A DNA stretch of 64,000 bases. It comes from an uncultured Desulfobacter sp. (lineage in GTDB: Bacteria > Desulfobacterota > Desulfobacteria > Desulfobacterales > Desulfobacteraceae). The notes under the pieces were generated by a model, which worked only from the letters and a program-made list of their open reading frames with translations, had not been told where the DNA came from and made no database searches. The stretch covers positions 3,720,001 to 3,784,000 of the forward strand of contig NZ_OY762929.1 of NCBI RefSeq assembly GCF_963666675.1, read 5' to 3'. Shown in pieces: positions 1 to 8,510 of this stretch. How positions within the stretch are numbered: position 1 is the stretch's first letter; every line of letters starts with the position of its first letter. The translations under genes were made by a program, and so were the position numbers.

Positions 1-1416
1 CTGCCCGGTTTCAGGATCGCGCGTTTCAACCAGGCTGACAACGGTTTTTATGGTAAACTGCTGGGCCTGGGTCAGCAGTTTAAACCAGGCAAAAGATGCT
101 TTTTTGGCAGCAATAAACCGCACAAAAGAGATAAACACAAAGGTAAAAACCGTTAAAAGAAACGGCCAGACAGGAGAGACAAATACGGATATTTTTATAA
201 AACAAAGTAAACTCGACGTCAATAAGATAGCGCTCCAGAAAGCGGTTCCCACTAAAAGGCCCATGGGAGAAGCGGAAAAAAAAAGCAAAAAACTCATGAG
301 GATACCGGTGAACAGACATAACCCCGAAATAAAAGCATTGGACCATATGGGGGCAATCACCTGACGATTTTCATAAACGCTGCTTAATATGGCAGCATGG
401 GTCTCTACCCCCGGGTAGTTTGGGTCAAAAACAGTGTGATGAATATCACCCAACCCCGTTGCAGAGGCCCCGATAAAAAGAATTTTCCCTTTAAGGTCCG
501 CCGGGGAATAGTTCTGATTTAAAATATCAGCCGCACTGATGAATTTATGGGCTCTGCCGGGTCCGGTGAATCTTATTTGCATGTATCCGTTTCGCGTTAT
601 TGAAATTTTGTATTCTCCGGCTTCTATGTAAGGACCGAAAAAATTTTCCGATACGTGCACGTTCTTAATATTGTGGGCTTTTAAAAAAGTGGAAAGGGAT
701 AAATTGGTAAACGTTTTATCTTTCAATGCAACCAAGAGCGGTGTTGATCTCAGCAGACCATCCATATCCGATCTATTATTAAGAAATCCGGTATATTTTA
801 GTGAGGTTTCAATTTGAAGGGTGTTGGTCAGGACGCCTTCAGCCTGATCAGGGCTTAAACGCCGGGATTGATCAACGACATCAAAAGGAATGCGTAACGG
901 CGGCAATTTTTTATTGAAATGATCGAAATAAAAATACCTGGCGCCCACGACGTCAGCCTGTTTGAAAATATGCGCCAGGTATAGATCGTTATCCTGCATT
1001 GCAGGGGGAATACCGGTAAATCCTATATTTAAGGCGAAATCTTTTTGGAATTGCCGCTGAATATTTTTCAGTGAGCTGCGATCCGGCTCGGGGAACAGGA
1101 TGTCAATTCCTATAGCGGCGGGCCGGTTGTCGGACAAGGCCTTGATTAGCTTGGCCACCAAATATCTGGGCCAGGGCCACTGCCCGACGGCGGCCAGGCT
1201 GGTTTCATCAATATCGATAATGGTGATGCGGTCTGACACCGTTCCCGTTGCGGTGGTTTCAAGCAAAAGATCATAAAAAAAATTATCGGCGCTTTTAAAT
1301 ACGGCGCGATGGGTCTGTACGCCGAAACACAGTACCAGTGTTATGAGTAAAACAACCGTAAATTGCCACCATGTTGACGTACTGCGCCGGAACGCGTTTT
1401 CAAAATCGGCATTCAA
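1..1416 (-). CDS. CHASE2-domain membrane sensor protein (C-terminus beyond window)
   Basis: Open reading frame read by hand on the minus strand and still open at base 1. A TTG at 1416-1414 is taken as the start because GGAG sits six bases before it; no in-frame ATG is better placed. One N-terminal transmembrane segment (about residues 15-33) precedes an extracytoplasmic CHASE2 domain containing IIDIDETSLAAVGQWPWPR and AIGIDILFPEPD, followed near residues 350-440 by three hydrophobic segments. The last visible residues, LVETRDPETG, resemble the opening of an HD-GYP cyclic-di-GMP phosphodiesterase domain, so the missing part may be HD-GYP; that is inference. It is the last gene of a FecR-OmpA-CHASE2 operon. 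The extracellular signal is unknown. Confidence 0.8.
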   Translation of the reverse strand, partial: MNADFENAFRRSTSTWWQFTVVLLITLVLCFGVQTHRAVFKSADNFFYDLLLETTATGTVSDRITIIDIDETSLAAVGQWPWPRYLVAKLIKALSDNRPAAIGIDILFPEPDRSSLKNIQRQFQKDFALNIGFTGIPPAMQDNDLYLAHIFKQADVVGARYFYFDHFNKKLPPLRIPFDVVDQSRRLSPDQAEGVLTNTLQIETSLKYTGFLNNRSDMDGLLRSTPLLVALKDKTFTNLSLSTFLKAHNIKNVHVSENFFGPYIEAGEYKISITRNGYMQIRFTGPGRAHKFISAADILNQNYSPADLKGKILFIGASATGLGDIHHTVFDPNYPGVETHAAILSSVYENRQVIAPIWSNAFISGLCLFTGILMSFLLFFSASPMGLLVGTAFWSAILLTSSLLCFIKISVFVSPVWPFLLTVFTFVFISFVRFIAAKKASFAWFKLLTQAQQFTIKTVVSLVETRDPETGQ

Positions 1417-1438
1417 AAAAAACTCCGCATCTATGCGT

Positions 1439-2029
1439 CTACTTGACCATTATCTCAACTCTTCGATTTTTTTCCTCTGATACATCGTCACCTGTTATCA
1501 CCAACGGGTCATTCTCTCCGTGGGAGGTAACCGACACATGTCTCAAATCGATATCTGCTTCTTTCAAAATTTTTTCAACGACCCTGGCCCGGCCCAGGCC
1601 CAGTTCATAATTATAATCTGAATCACCCTTGGTATCAGAGTGTCCGATAATATTGACCTCCGAGGGTTCCCGCGCTTTGGCCAGCTTAAGTACATCGTCG
1701 ATCAAGGCTGCGGACTCCGGCTGCAAACGATCCGAGCCGAATTCAAAATAGAGAAGAATAGAGACAGGATTTAAGGGTTCGGCTTTAAACAGGGTTTTGT
1801 ATTCCTCCCGGACTTTATTTGCTTCAATTGTTTTTGTATCAATTTTTGAGGCTGCCTGGCCGACTGTTGCACAGCTATAGGGTTTTTCCAGTATTATGGA
1901 GGACGCATTGTTTTCTACGACCACAGTGCCGGTTTTATTATCCTGCTCCGGCAAAAGGATCACAGTCGTCTTCGCGCCGCAGGAAAAAAGAAAAAGCGTC
2001 CCCGACAGAAGAAGAATATAGCGAATCAT
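1439..2029 (-). CDS. OmpA-family outer-membrane lipoprotein
   Basis: 196 residues. The N-terminus is a lipoprotein signal with a lipobox ending FSC at Cys17. The C-terminal third is an OmpA-like peptidoglycan-binding domain (about residues 85-196) with the typical NIIGHSDTKGDSDYNYELG and LGRARVVEKIL segments. It probably anchors in the outer membrane and holds peptidoglycan. It starts 14 bases after the FecR-domain gene and is followed 22 bases later by the CHASE2 gene, so the three are probably co-transcribed. A shared role in envelope sensing is plausible but not shown by sequence. Confidence 0.88.
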   Translation of the reverse strand: MIRYILLLSGTLFLFSCGAKTTVILLPEQDNKTGTVVVENNASSIILEKPYSCATVGQAASKIDTKTIEANKVREEYKTLFKAEPLNPVSILLYFEFGSDRLQPESAALIDDVLKLAKAREPSEVNIIGHSDTKGDSDYNYELGLGRARVVEKILKEADIDLRHVSVTSHGENDPLVITGDDVSEEKNRRVEIMVK

Positions 2030-2043
2030 ATCATGTTCCTTTC

Positions 2044-2484
2044 TTAATCGACCTGAATAATAAAATGTGTTCCCCGGGTCCCTACAATTGCGTTTGGCGT
2101 TTCTAAAGAGACTTTATCCGGTGCAAGCTTTCCAATTCGGCCTGAATTATAGATCGCCTTTCCCTTTTTAAGATAAAGCTCAAAGGCATATGCATTGTTT
2201 TCAGGTTCAAAGACATAGTCCTTGATGTTACATTCCGTATTCTGGTCTACGGCCATGGTTGTACCATCCTCGAATACGATGCCGGCCGACCCGCCTTTTT
2301 TTGTAATCAGCACATCTGATTTAAAAATCGGGTCCCCTTCAGCCGTCGCGACAATCGTTTCGCCCCGTTTGATGGAAACATCGCCGGACACCTTTTTAAA
2401 AAATGCAACCTTCCCATCCTGGGCGAATGCCGTTGCACTACATCCAACCATAAAAATCAGAACAACCTTGATAAGATTTTTCAT
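2044..2484 (-). CDS. FecR-domain secreted protein
   Basis: 146 residues with a cleavable signal peptide (about residues 1-21, ending AFAQ). The rest is a FecR-type beta domain: GDVSIKRG, then GIVFEDGTTMAVDQNT, and a closing TPNAIVGTRGTHF, the usual end of a stand-alone FecR domain. There is no transmembrane anchor as in classical FecR sigma regulators and no sigma factor gene nearby, so this is the periplasmic stand-alone type that commonly travels with CHASE2 proteins. First gene of the three-gene operon; substrate or partner unknown. Confidence 0.85.
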   Translation of the reverse strand: MKNLIKVVLIFMVGCSATAFAQDGKVAFFKKVSGDVSIKRGETIVATAEGDPIFKSDVLITKKGGSAGIVFEDGTTMAVDQNTECNIKDYVFEPENNAYAFELYLKKGKAIYNSGRIGKLAPDKVSLETPNAIVGTRGTHFIIQVD

Positions 2485-2637
2485 GAATTCCCCACAACGA
2501 TTTTGGTCAAAAATGATTAATACTCTATGTTTACTGCTGTTAATCTAAAAATGCAATGAATAAAAATGGTTGCGAAAGCAACCATGATGCCGAGCGCTGC
2601 AAGTATTCAAATGATTGTTCCGACTGGAAGAAGAGCA

Positions 2638-2678
2638 AAACCCCGGTTCCAGGTGACAGACGCTGAAACCGGGTTCTA
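2638..2678. terminator. Probable rho-independent terminator
   Basis: Imperfect inverted repeat (AACCCCGGTTCC near 2638, GAAACCGGGTTC near 2665) with a T-rich run after the right arm. It lies between the PNPOx-like gene, which reads towards the FecR operon, and that operon's start. Nothing else is recognised between 2485 and 2709. Confidence 0.5.
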
Positions 2679-2709
2679 TTTTGTTAAAATTTAGGACATT
2701 ATTGAATTG

Positions 2710-3087
2710 CTATAGTAACTTCTCAGCGCCCTTATAAACCGCTTCAACCTTTAGAGCTGCGGCACCATGGCCCGGGTGTTTTTTGGGATTCCACGTTTTC
2801 ATATCGTCAAACACAGGTCCCTGGGTATGATACTCAAGGGTGCCTTTGACCTGATAAGAGGTGTTATCCGATGTAATAAACAAAAGACTTGCCTTGTGTC
2901 CGGCGTTGATATTCTCCATGGTTTTAGAAAAATAGTTGTTGGCCACAACCAGGGTCTGTTCATCATATTTGCTCACACAGGTCGCATAAATGGCATTGGG
3001 GACCCCGTCCTTGTCCACAGTGGACAATATAACAGGCCCTTTGTGGTTTTCCCAGGCTTTGCTGGTTTCTTCAGGTAATTTAGACAT
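2710..3087 (-). CDS. Pyridoxamine 5'-phosphate oxidase-like flavin protein
   Basis: 125 residues. The pattern KGPVILSTVDKDGVPNAIYATCV followed by a short split-barrel fold is that of the PNPOx-like FMN-binding family (COG3576 type). Members bind FMN or related cofactors; the small single-domain anaerobe versions are mostly uncharacterised and need not be pyridoxamine oxidases. The start is supported by AAGGAGA eight bases upstream. Single gene between a terminator and tRNA-Leu. Confidence 0.8.
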   Translation of the reverse strand: MSKLPEETSKAWENHKGPVILSTVDKDGVPNAIYATCVSKYDEQTLVVANNYFSKTMENINAGHKASLLFITSDNTSYQVKGTLEYHTQGPVFDDMKTWNPKKHPGHGAAALKVEAVYKGAEKLL

Positions 3088-3290
3088 ATATCATCTCCTT
3101 TGGTTTAAATTTATTTACCGACTTTGGCAAACAGTACTCATAACGAAATGCACAACGGCGTTTACAAAGCATATACCGTGCCCGTTACTCCCCGGTTGCT
3201 ATTTTTTCATTTTTAGACAGAAATATTAAACCGATGGGATGATTTTTGGATTGACAACCCGGCGCAATTCAGTTATTTAATTGCCTCTAC

Positions 3291-3377
3291 GCCGGAGTGG
3301 TGGAATTGGTAGACGCAGAGGACTCAAAATCCTCCGGCCTTAGGGCCTTGCGAGTTCAAGTCTCGCCTCCGGTACCA
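3291..3377 (+). tRNA. tRNA-Leu (CAA)
   Basis: 87 nt including an encoded CCA. Acceptor stem GCCGGAG pairs with CTCCGGT (one G-U at the end). The anticodon stem GAGGA/TCCTC closes the loop CTCAAAA, giving anticodon CAA. The long variable arm (CGGCCTTAGGGCCTTG) marks a class II tRNA, as expected for leucine. Its 3' end lies 23 bases from the stop of a tyrosine integrase. Confidence 0.97.
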
Positions 3378-3400
3378 TGATTATAAGGGCTTTCAGCGTT

Positions 3401-4483
3401 TTAGCTGGAAGCCTTTTTATTTTGGATTTGGGTAACTGTGCCCGAAATTGTGCCCAACTGATTTTTCAGGTATTTTTCCTGTTTTCTGGCAGCTACCATC
3501 AGATCATCTTCGCTGACAATGTTGTAACGCTCAAAAACAGCTCTGGTTTTATGCCCTGAAATCATCATGGCTACTCTTTCCGGGATACCTGATCTAACCA
3601 TGTTTCTAACAGCGGTCCTTCGAAGATCATGGAAAATGCGAGCTGGAACCCCCGCTGCCTTACATGCAGTTTTCCAGGACTTCCGAAAATCTTTTATCGG
3701 ACCGGTCCCCGGTTTATTCGGAAAAACGTTTGGGATAATCTTATTTCCGCCCTTCTGGAGTTGTCGCTGGGCATCAAAAATCTCCAAAAGCTCATCATCC
3801 AAATAAATAGTGCGGCCTTCCCTGTTTTTCGTTGTGCCTATTTCCAGGCACACTACCCTCTGCTCCAGATCTACATTCGACCATTTCAGCCCGGCGATTT
3901 CAGAAACTCTCCAGCCGGATTTATATCCAAAGGTTACGAAGCCTTTCAGATATTCAGGTAGACAGGACCTAAGTGCCAGAAACTCATCATACTCAAAGAA
4001 CCCCGTTCTGACATTGTTTTCTTCCAGCATTGATATGTGCGGTACCTTGTCAACAATCGGTGGTGTCTGTTGTGCTCCCAGATTCAGCATACGTTTCAAG
4101 GCTGCCAATTCCCGATTGACCGTTGCGTTTGATGCACCTTCATCAATACGGTATTCAATGAATTTATTAATTTGCGGGGTTGTGATCTGTGACACACGAA
4201 CCCGTTCAAAAACTTTTTTCAGGTGATTGACACTTCTTTCGGCTTTCACAAGCGATTTTTTCTGGTTGATACGATAATCTCGCAAAAACTCCTCTGCCAA
4301 ATCTTCAAACAGGATCTTTTCAAACTGTACCCCAGGAATTTTGCCCTGGGCGATTTCACCCTCCCTTCTGCTTAAAAGTTTTTTGGCGACCATCTTTTTG
4401 GTGCTATCGGAACTTTCCCGAAAACACTTCCCTTGCCAGGGAGAATGTTTGAACTCCTGAAAAAGTATAGACAAATTGGGCAT
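3401..4483 (-). CDS. Tyrosine-type site-specific recombinase (integrase)
   Basis: 360 residues. An N-terminal SAM-like core-binding region (about 60-160) precedes the catalytic domain with all expected motifs: the first arginine in GWRVSEIAGL, HDLRRTAVRN, SGHKTRAVFERY with the nucleophilic tyrosine. The gene ends 23 bases from the 3' end of tRNA-Leu, the classical arrangement for an element integrated into a tRNA gene. The extreme N-terminus (first ~25 residues) looks unlike family members, which usually begin with a longer arm-binding segment, and no good ribosome site precedes the start, so the 5' end may be eroded. No second copy of the tRNA-Leu 3' end was found in the window. Confidence 0.92.
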   Translation of the reverse strand: MPNLSILFQEFKHSPWQGKCFRESSDSTKKMVAKKLLSRREGEIAQGKIPGVQFEKILFEDLAEEFLRDYRINQKKSLVKAERSVNHLKKVFERVRVSQITTPQINKFIEYRIDEGASNATVNRELAALKRMLNLGAQQTPPIVDKVPHISMLEENNVRTGFFEYDEFLALRSCLPEYLKGFVTFGYKSGWRVSEIAGLKWSNVDLEQRVVCLEIGTTKNREGRTIYLDDELLEIFDAQRQLQKGGNKIIPNVFPNKPGTGPIKDFRKSWKTACKAAGVPARIFHDLRRTAVRNMVRSGIPERVAMMISGHKTRAVFERYNIVSEDDLMVAARKQEKYLKNQLGTISGTVTQIQNKKASS

Positions 4484-4556
4484 TCTCTGACCAGAATATT
4501 AAAAGAATGTTGTTTTTAAACTTTTCCAACGTAATTTTTATGAATGTTTAATATCG

Positions 4557-4616
4557 GACTAATGTATCGCTCAGTAGCGCGACGTCAGGGGCGTCCACTG
4601 GAGCGTTTCGTTAGGC
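4557..4616 (-). other. Integron attC recombination site
   Basis: Read on the minus strand the site opens with GCCTAAC (R'' core) followed by GAAACGCTCC, and ends GAGCGATACATTAGTC, where ATTAGTC stands for the GTTRRRY R' core with one G-to-A difference. CGCTC and GAGCG pair, as do AGT/ACT inside them, giving the folded attC shape. It overlaps the stop of the small membrane-protein gene, whose tail LTKRSSGRP is encoded by the site itself, a common trait of cassette genes. Confidence 0.7.
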
Positions 4617-4818
4617 TTTTGTGTATAAAATTCCCTGCTATAGCACCGATTATAATCGACATGAATAATACGCTCAAAAAAATAAGATAGATATTGCTAA
4701 TATCCTCATCACTTTGAATGTGCTTTTGCCCATACCAATCAGCCACAAAACCGAGGAGAAAATAGGTAATCAAACCAAGAAGAAATGAGCCTGAAAGTAC
4801 CAATAGCAGTCGTCTCAT
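4585..4818 (-). CDS. Small two-helix membrane protein, putative immunity protein of a Tae4-like effector
   Basis: 77 residues with two clear transmembrane segments (about 4-24 and 45-66) joined by a charged loop, GQKHIQSDEDISN. It overlaps the end of the Tae4-like gene by four bases (ATGA), so the two are translationally coupled. Effector-immunity pairs are normally arranged this way, and immunity to periplasmic amidases acts at the envelope; the immunity role is inferred from position only, as the protein resembles no family I recognise. Its last nine codons lie inside the attC site. Unlike its partner it is intact. Confidence 0.6.
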   Translation of the reverse strand: MRRLLLVLSGSFLLGLITYFLLGFVADWYGQKHIQSDEDISNIYLIFLSVLFMSIIIGAIAGNFIHKSLTKRSSGRP

Positions 4819-5293
4819 AGAACCTCCCAGAACCAGACTGCGTCCGAATTTCTATAGTCAGACCATATTCCTTCCCATGAAATATATAGATGGATTCTTG
4901 CCCATGATTTCCAATCTGTTAACCGACTACCATTCCAAAGATCAATATGATCGCCCTGATGTCCCGGTCCCCAATAATTTTGGAAGAAGATAATCCCTTT
5001 TTTGTTATTAATCTTTTCAAATACTTCTTTCCCTCCAAACTTGTTGACTCGTATGCCAGGAAGTATTCCTGGTCTGGCTAACCAATTTGCAAGTTCTTGA
5101 GCGCGGATAGCATACCTTGGTTTTTCTTTTTGCCATGAACGAACACCACGAAATGATTTTAAACTAATGCCTGATCGTTCGAGACATGCATGCATTTTAA
5201 CCGCACATTGATTTGGGTATGCTGAATGATCGAGAGATCGTCTTCACCACTAATAGTGGGATAATTTTTCCATAGTTTTTGAAAAAGTATCAT
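4815..5293 (-). pseudogene. Tae4-like type VI secretion amidase effector, frameshifted
   Basis: Reading from ATG at 5293-5291 gives MILFQKLWKNYPTISGEDDL; the protein then continues one frame over as DHSAYPNQCAVKM and so on to 4815. A single-base loss at about 5228-5236 therefore breaks a gene of about 160 codons. The Cys in NQCAVKM (codon 5206-5204) and the His in GDHIDLWNG are the catalytic pair expected for the Tae4 peptidoglycan amidase family, together with the family pattern GIIFFQNYWG. An internal ATG at 5195 could give a shorter product, but that would lack the catalytic Cys. No type VI secretion structural genes are in the window. Confidence 0.75.
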
Positions 5294-5302
5294 TGAAATA
5301 AA

Positions 5303-5340
5303 GCCTAACAAGTAATCATTTGATTTTATTCCGTTAAAGC
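5303..5340 (-). other. Cassette 5' boundary: short attC-like site
   Basis: On the minus strand GCTTTAAC and GTTAGGC, matching R'' and R' cores, flank 23 bases that can fold through AATCA/TGATT. The ATG of the Tae4-like gene lies ten bases after GTTAGGC, the usual spacing at the start of a cassette. The site is much shorter than a normal attC, so it is either degenerate or only the recombined boundary. The stretch 5341-5569 holds nothing else I can recognise. Confidence 0.45.
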
Positions 5341-5569
5341 CCGAGTTTGCAATGTTATCCTACTATAAAAAATGAAACCAGGACACTTAATAGCAGCCAA
5401 GCAACCGGATGTAAATAAAAAGCTTGAATGAACCTATTGAGGAAAACAAGACCGAGCAATGATGGTATTTAAGGCCCCCCAAGCCCTTATGGAAGCGGTG
5501 TTGGCTACTTTTGTTATTGGTGACCTTGATCGAAACTCTCGTGGGGCACATCACGAGTCTGGGATCTGA

Positions 5570-6076
5570 TCATGATATTTCTTCCCGGATGACCTTATCC
5601 CCCACCGCGTCAAGGATCTGCTCAAGTATTCTGGCTTCTGCTCCATCTGCCGGTTTCCAGGAATTTTTCAGCACCCAGTCGCCAGTGTCATTGAATATGA
5701 CACCTGAGATTACAATTTCGGTGTATTTGAGTCTGGGGTCGTGCCTGTGATGCGGCCAAACTTCAAATGCCCGCAAATTGGATAACTCCAGGCTGAATTC
5801 CGCACAAATCCGGGGAATGACGTATTCAATACAGTTGGTCGTTGGAATTCCGGTGTCGTCCCCCTGATCGATCAGGAGTATCCAAGCCGCATTTGTTTTG
5901 GCTTCATGTGCAATAATCAGGTGACAGAAAGAATCAATCAGGCCACGGTCTTTTTGTTCCAGTTCCGTACCGGAGCCTTTCCAGTTGTAAATCGCCGAAT
6001 GTGTTATTTTAAAATACATGATTGGTTTATCATACCATGATTCTGATTTGTCCGGACAGACCAAAAGATATCTCAA
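5570..6076 (-). CDS. Hypothetical protein
   Basis: Up to 168 residues if read from TTG at 6076; an ATG at 6019 (MYFKITHSAIYNW) is an alternative start, and neither has a clear ribosome site. No signal peptide or membrane segment. The sequence is acidic with several Trp residues and a His-rich patch, VWPHHRHDP. No family recognised. It stands alone between the cassette and the LysR gene. 6077-6363 contains no convincing gene. Confidence 0.5.
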   Translation of the reverse strand: MRYLLVCPDKSESWYDKPIMYFKITHSAIYNWKGSGTELEQKDRGLIDSFCHLIIAHEAKTNAAWILLIDQGDDTGIPTTNCIEYVIPRICAEFSLELSNLRAFEVWPHHRHDPRLKYTEIVISGVIFNDTGDWVLKNSWKPADGAEARILEQILDAVGDKVIREEIS

Positions 6077-6363
6077 AGGTGGACATCATCATGAAGATCC
6101 AAAATAATCTGTTGAAGAAATGGGGTAAGAGTAAAATGAAATAGGTAATGACTACTGTCCATGTGAACCTGTTGCTGATAGTTATGTTCGATGTTGTCGT
6201 TCGCGTTCGCATATGGCCTCCAGCCGCTCTTCTAAAAAATTCCTGCCTGATACCGTCCTTCTTTCATCGAGCGTTTCAGGCTCAGTATTTTGAAAGGGAA
6301 CTGGCCAGTCTTCCTCATGGATATCAAACCAAGTTCCATATCATTGATTCTTATCGAAGCCCC

Positions 6364-7272
6364 TTATTTGGGAACGACACCTTTTCCAAACGCGGTCACC
6401 TCCTGCACAATCGACAGAAAATGATCCAGCACAGCATGTTCGGCATTTTTTTTATACACAATATGCACCTCAAGCAAAGGGTGGTTGCCTGTGAGTTTTT
6501 TAAAAATCACCTGCGGCAAGGATCTGTGAGCAAGGCTTTCCGGCACAATGGCGATTCCCAGATGGGCGGCCACCAGTGCCATAGCAGCCGCCTTGGTCGC
6601 CGCTTCCTGTACAATTCTCGGGGTGAAGCCGCATTGGGCAAAAACGTTCATCCATTCGTCGTACAGATACGGTTGTGAATCACGTGGGAAGAATATGAAA
6701 TCTTCATTTGCCAAGTCACAGATATCAACCCTTTCTTTTCCTGTAAGGCTGTGTCCTGCAGGCACAATAAGGGCATATGATTCCTGGTGGAATCTGAACC
6801 ATTCGATCCCTTGTGTATCATGTTTGAAAAGCCGCACTACACCGGCATCGATCTTTCCTTGTCGGACAGCTTCAAGTTGTTTGTTTGTGGTCATCTCCGA
6901 CAATACGAGCTTTACACCAGGATAGGCAAGCTTAAACTCTCGCACAATATAGGAAAGGGATGTGTCAAGGGCAGGGCCGATATAACCAAGATCAAACCGA
7001 CCGGCAATCCCTGCGGCTACCGCTTCAAGACTGGCCCTTGCCCTTTCTATGGTTTGTAATATCTCGCGGGCATCTTTGAGAAACGCTTTACCAACAGGAG
7101 TCAAGGCCACAGACCGTTTATTGCGTTTGAAGAGAGTTACGCCCAGCTCCAGTTCAAAATTTTTGATCTGTTGGCTTAATGGTGGCTGGGATATGTGTAG
7201 CCGCTTAGCCGCCCGGCCAAAATGCAATTCTTCAGCTACGGCAACAAAATATCTGAGTTGTCTGGTTTCCAT
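6364..7272 (-). CDS. LysR-family transcriptional regulator
   Basis: 302 residues. An N-terminal winged helix-turn-helix of LysR type (METRQLRYFVAVAEELHFGR, AAKRLHISQPPLSQQIKNFE) is followed by a periplasmic-binding-like effector domain (about 90-295). It resembles the group that controls aromatic or chloro-substituted compound genes (BenM/CatM style start), but the ligand cannot be told. It diverges from the aldo/keto reductase gene, 110 bases away, the classical layout for a LysR regulator and its target. Confidence 0.93.
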   Translation of the reverse strand: METRQLRYFVAVAEELHFGRAAKRLHISQPPLSQQIKNFELELGVTLFKRNKRSVALTPVGKAFLKDAREILQTIERARASLEAVAAGIAGRFDLGYIGPALDTSLSYIVREFKLAYPGVKLVLSEMTTNKQLEAVRQGKIDAGVVRLFKHDTQGIEWFRFHQESYALIVPAGHSLTGKERVDICDLANEDFIFFPRDSQPYLYDEWMNVFAQCGFTPRIVQEAATKAAAMALVAAHLGIAIVPESLAHRSLPQVIFKKLTGNHPLLEVHIVYKKNAEHAVLDHFLSIVQEVTAFGKGVVPK

Positions 7273-7293
7273 ATTTAATATCTTTCACGTATT

Positions 7294-7318
7294 ATTAAAA
7301 TCTAAAATAGATATTTTA
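7294..7318. promoter_or_regulatory. Possible LysR operator between divergent genes
   Basis: The dyad AAAATCTA-AAA-TAGATATTTT is centred in the 110-base gap between the LysR gene and the aldo/keto reductase and has the T-N11-A form of LysR boxes. Assigned from position and symmetry only. Confidence 0.45.
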
Positions 7319-7382
7319 CATATTAGCTTGCGGGCATATTATCAAGTCATGAAATTAACAATCTTTTCACTGGAGGTGAGAC

Positions 7383-8378
7383 ATGACTGAAAACATCAAA
7401 AAAAAACAGCTTGGCAGCAGCGGCATCAAGGTATCGGCAATGGGATTGGGATGCATGGGAATGAGCGAATTTTACGGAGCCCCCATAGAGATCTCAGAGG
7501 GTATCCGACTCATTCATCATACCCTTGAGCATGGAATCAACTTTTTTGATACTGCAGATATGTATGGCAGCGGGCACAATGAGGAACTGCTCGCCGCAGC
7601 TTTAACGGACAGGCGCAAAAAGGCGGTCATCGCCACAAAGTTCGGTATCGTTAGGGAAGGAAAAAAATATTCACGGGAAATTTGTGGCACGCCGGAGTAT
7701 GTCCGGGAGGCCTGCCATAAAAGCCTGCGTAGACTAAATACGGACTACATCGACCTTTACTATATCCACCGGGTGGATGCGAAGACGCCAATTGAGGACA
7801 CAGTTGGTGAAATGGCTAAACTTGTAAAAGAAGGAAAAGTCAAAGCCATCGGCATTTGCGAAGCCTCACCCCAAACTTTGCGAAAGGCCCATCAGGAACA
7901 TCCAATATCCGCCCTTCAGACAGAGTACTCCATGCTTACCCGTGACCCTGAAGGTGAAATGATCTCTTTGATCAATGCGCTCGGTATCACCTTTGTTCCC
8001 TACAGTCCTATCTGCCGCGGTCTTTTGAGCACAACCACCCACAATGAAAACGACCCTGCGGACTTTCGCATAAATTTTCCTCGATTTCAGAATGATTCCT
8101 ATACAACGAACAAACAGATCGCCCAGGAACTCACAGAAATCGCAGAAGGGAAAGGATGCACCCTTGCACAGCTTTCTCTTGCCTGGGTAATGGCCCAGGG
8201 GGATAACATTATTCCGATTCCCGGAACCACCAAAATAAAAAACCTTGATTCAAATATCGAAGCTGTTCGGATTAAGCTATGCCAAAGAGAGCTTGAGCAA
8301 ATCAATAAGGTGCTCGACAACCATACGGTAAAAGGGACAAGATATACGGCGGAAGGAATGAAAGGGGTTAATGCATAG
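7383..8378 (+). CDS. Aldo/keto reductase
   Basis: 331 residues, one full AKR barrel. The catalytic tetrad is visible: Asp56 and Tyr61 in FDTADMYG, Lys86 in VIATKFG and the His in LYYIHRVD. The C-terminal IPIPGTTKIKNLDSN is the NADP(H)-binding loop. The nearest relatives in style are the IolS/YakC-like group of general NADPH-dependent aldehyde reductases. GGAGGTGAG just upstream of ATG is a strong ribosome site. Probably regulated by the divergent LysR protein; substrate unknown. Confidence 0.93.
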   Translation: MTENIKKKQLGSSGIKVSAMGLGCMGMSEFYGAPIEISEGIRLIHHTLEHGINFFDTADMYGSGHNEELLAAALTDRRKKAVIATKFGIVREGKKYSREICGTPEYVREACHKSLRRLNTDYIDLYYIHRVDAKTPIEDTVGEMAKLVKEGKVKAIGICEASPQTLRKAHQEHPISALQTEYSMLTRDPEGEMISLINALGITFVPYSPICRGLLSTTTHNENDPADFRINFPRFQNDSYTTNKQIAQELTEIAEGKGCTLAQLSLAWVMAQGDNIIPIPGTTKIKNLDSNIEAVRIKLCQRELEQINKVLDNHTVKGTRYTAEGMKGVNA

Positions 8379-8510
8379 TGCTTGTAATTTAATGAATCTG
8401 ACCAAATGATATCAATATATCCATGATGATGCCGGGGAGGACTCCCCAATTTTGGATAAGTGGCAAACATCTATCATCTGGAGGTTGGAAATATTATTCC
8501 ATAAACTACA

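Noticed and set aside
5228..5236. Programmed frameshift in the Tae4-like gene
   Set aside because: No slippery heptamer or stimulatory structure is evident at CTCTCGATC; a simple one-base loss is the better explanation.
6148..6678. Plus-strand open frame of 176 codons
   Set aside because: Most of it is antisense to the LysR gene and it shows no family motif.
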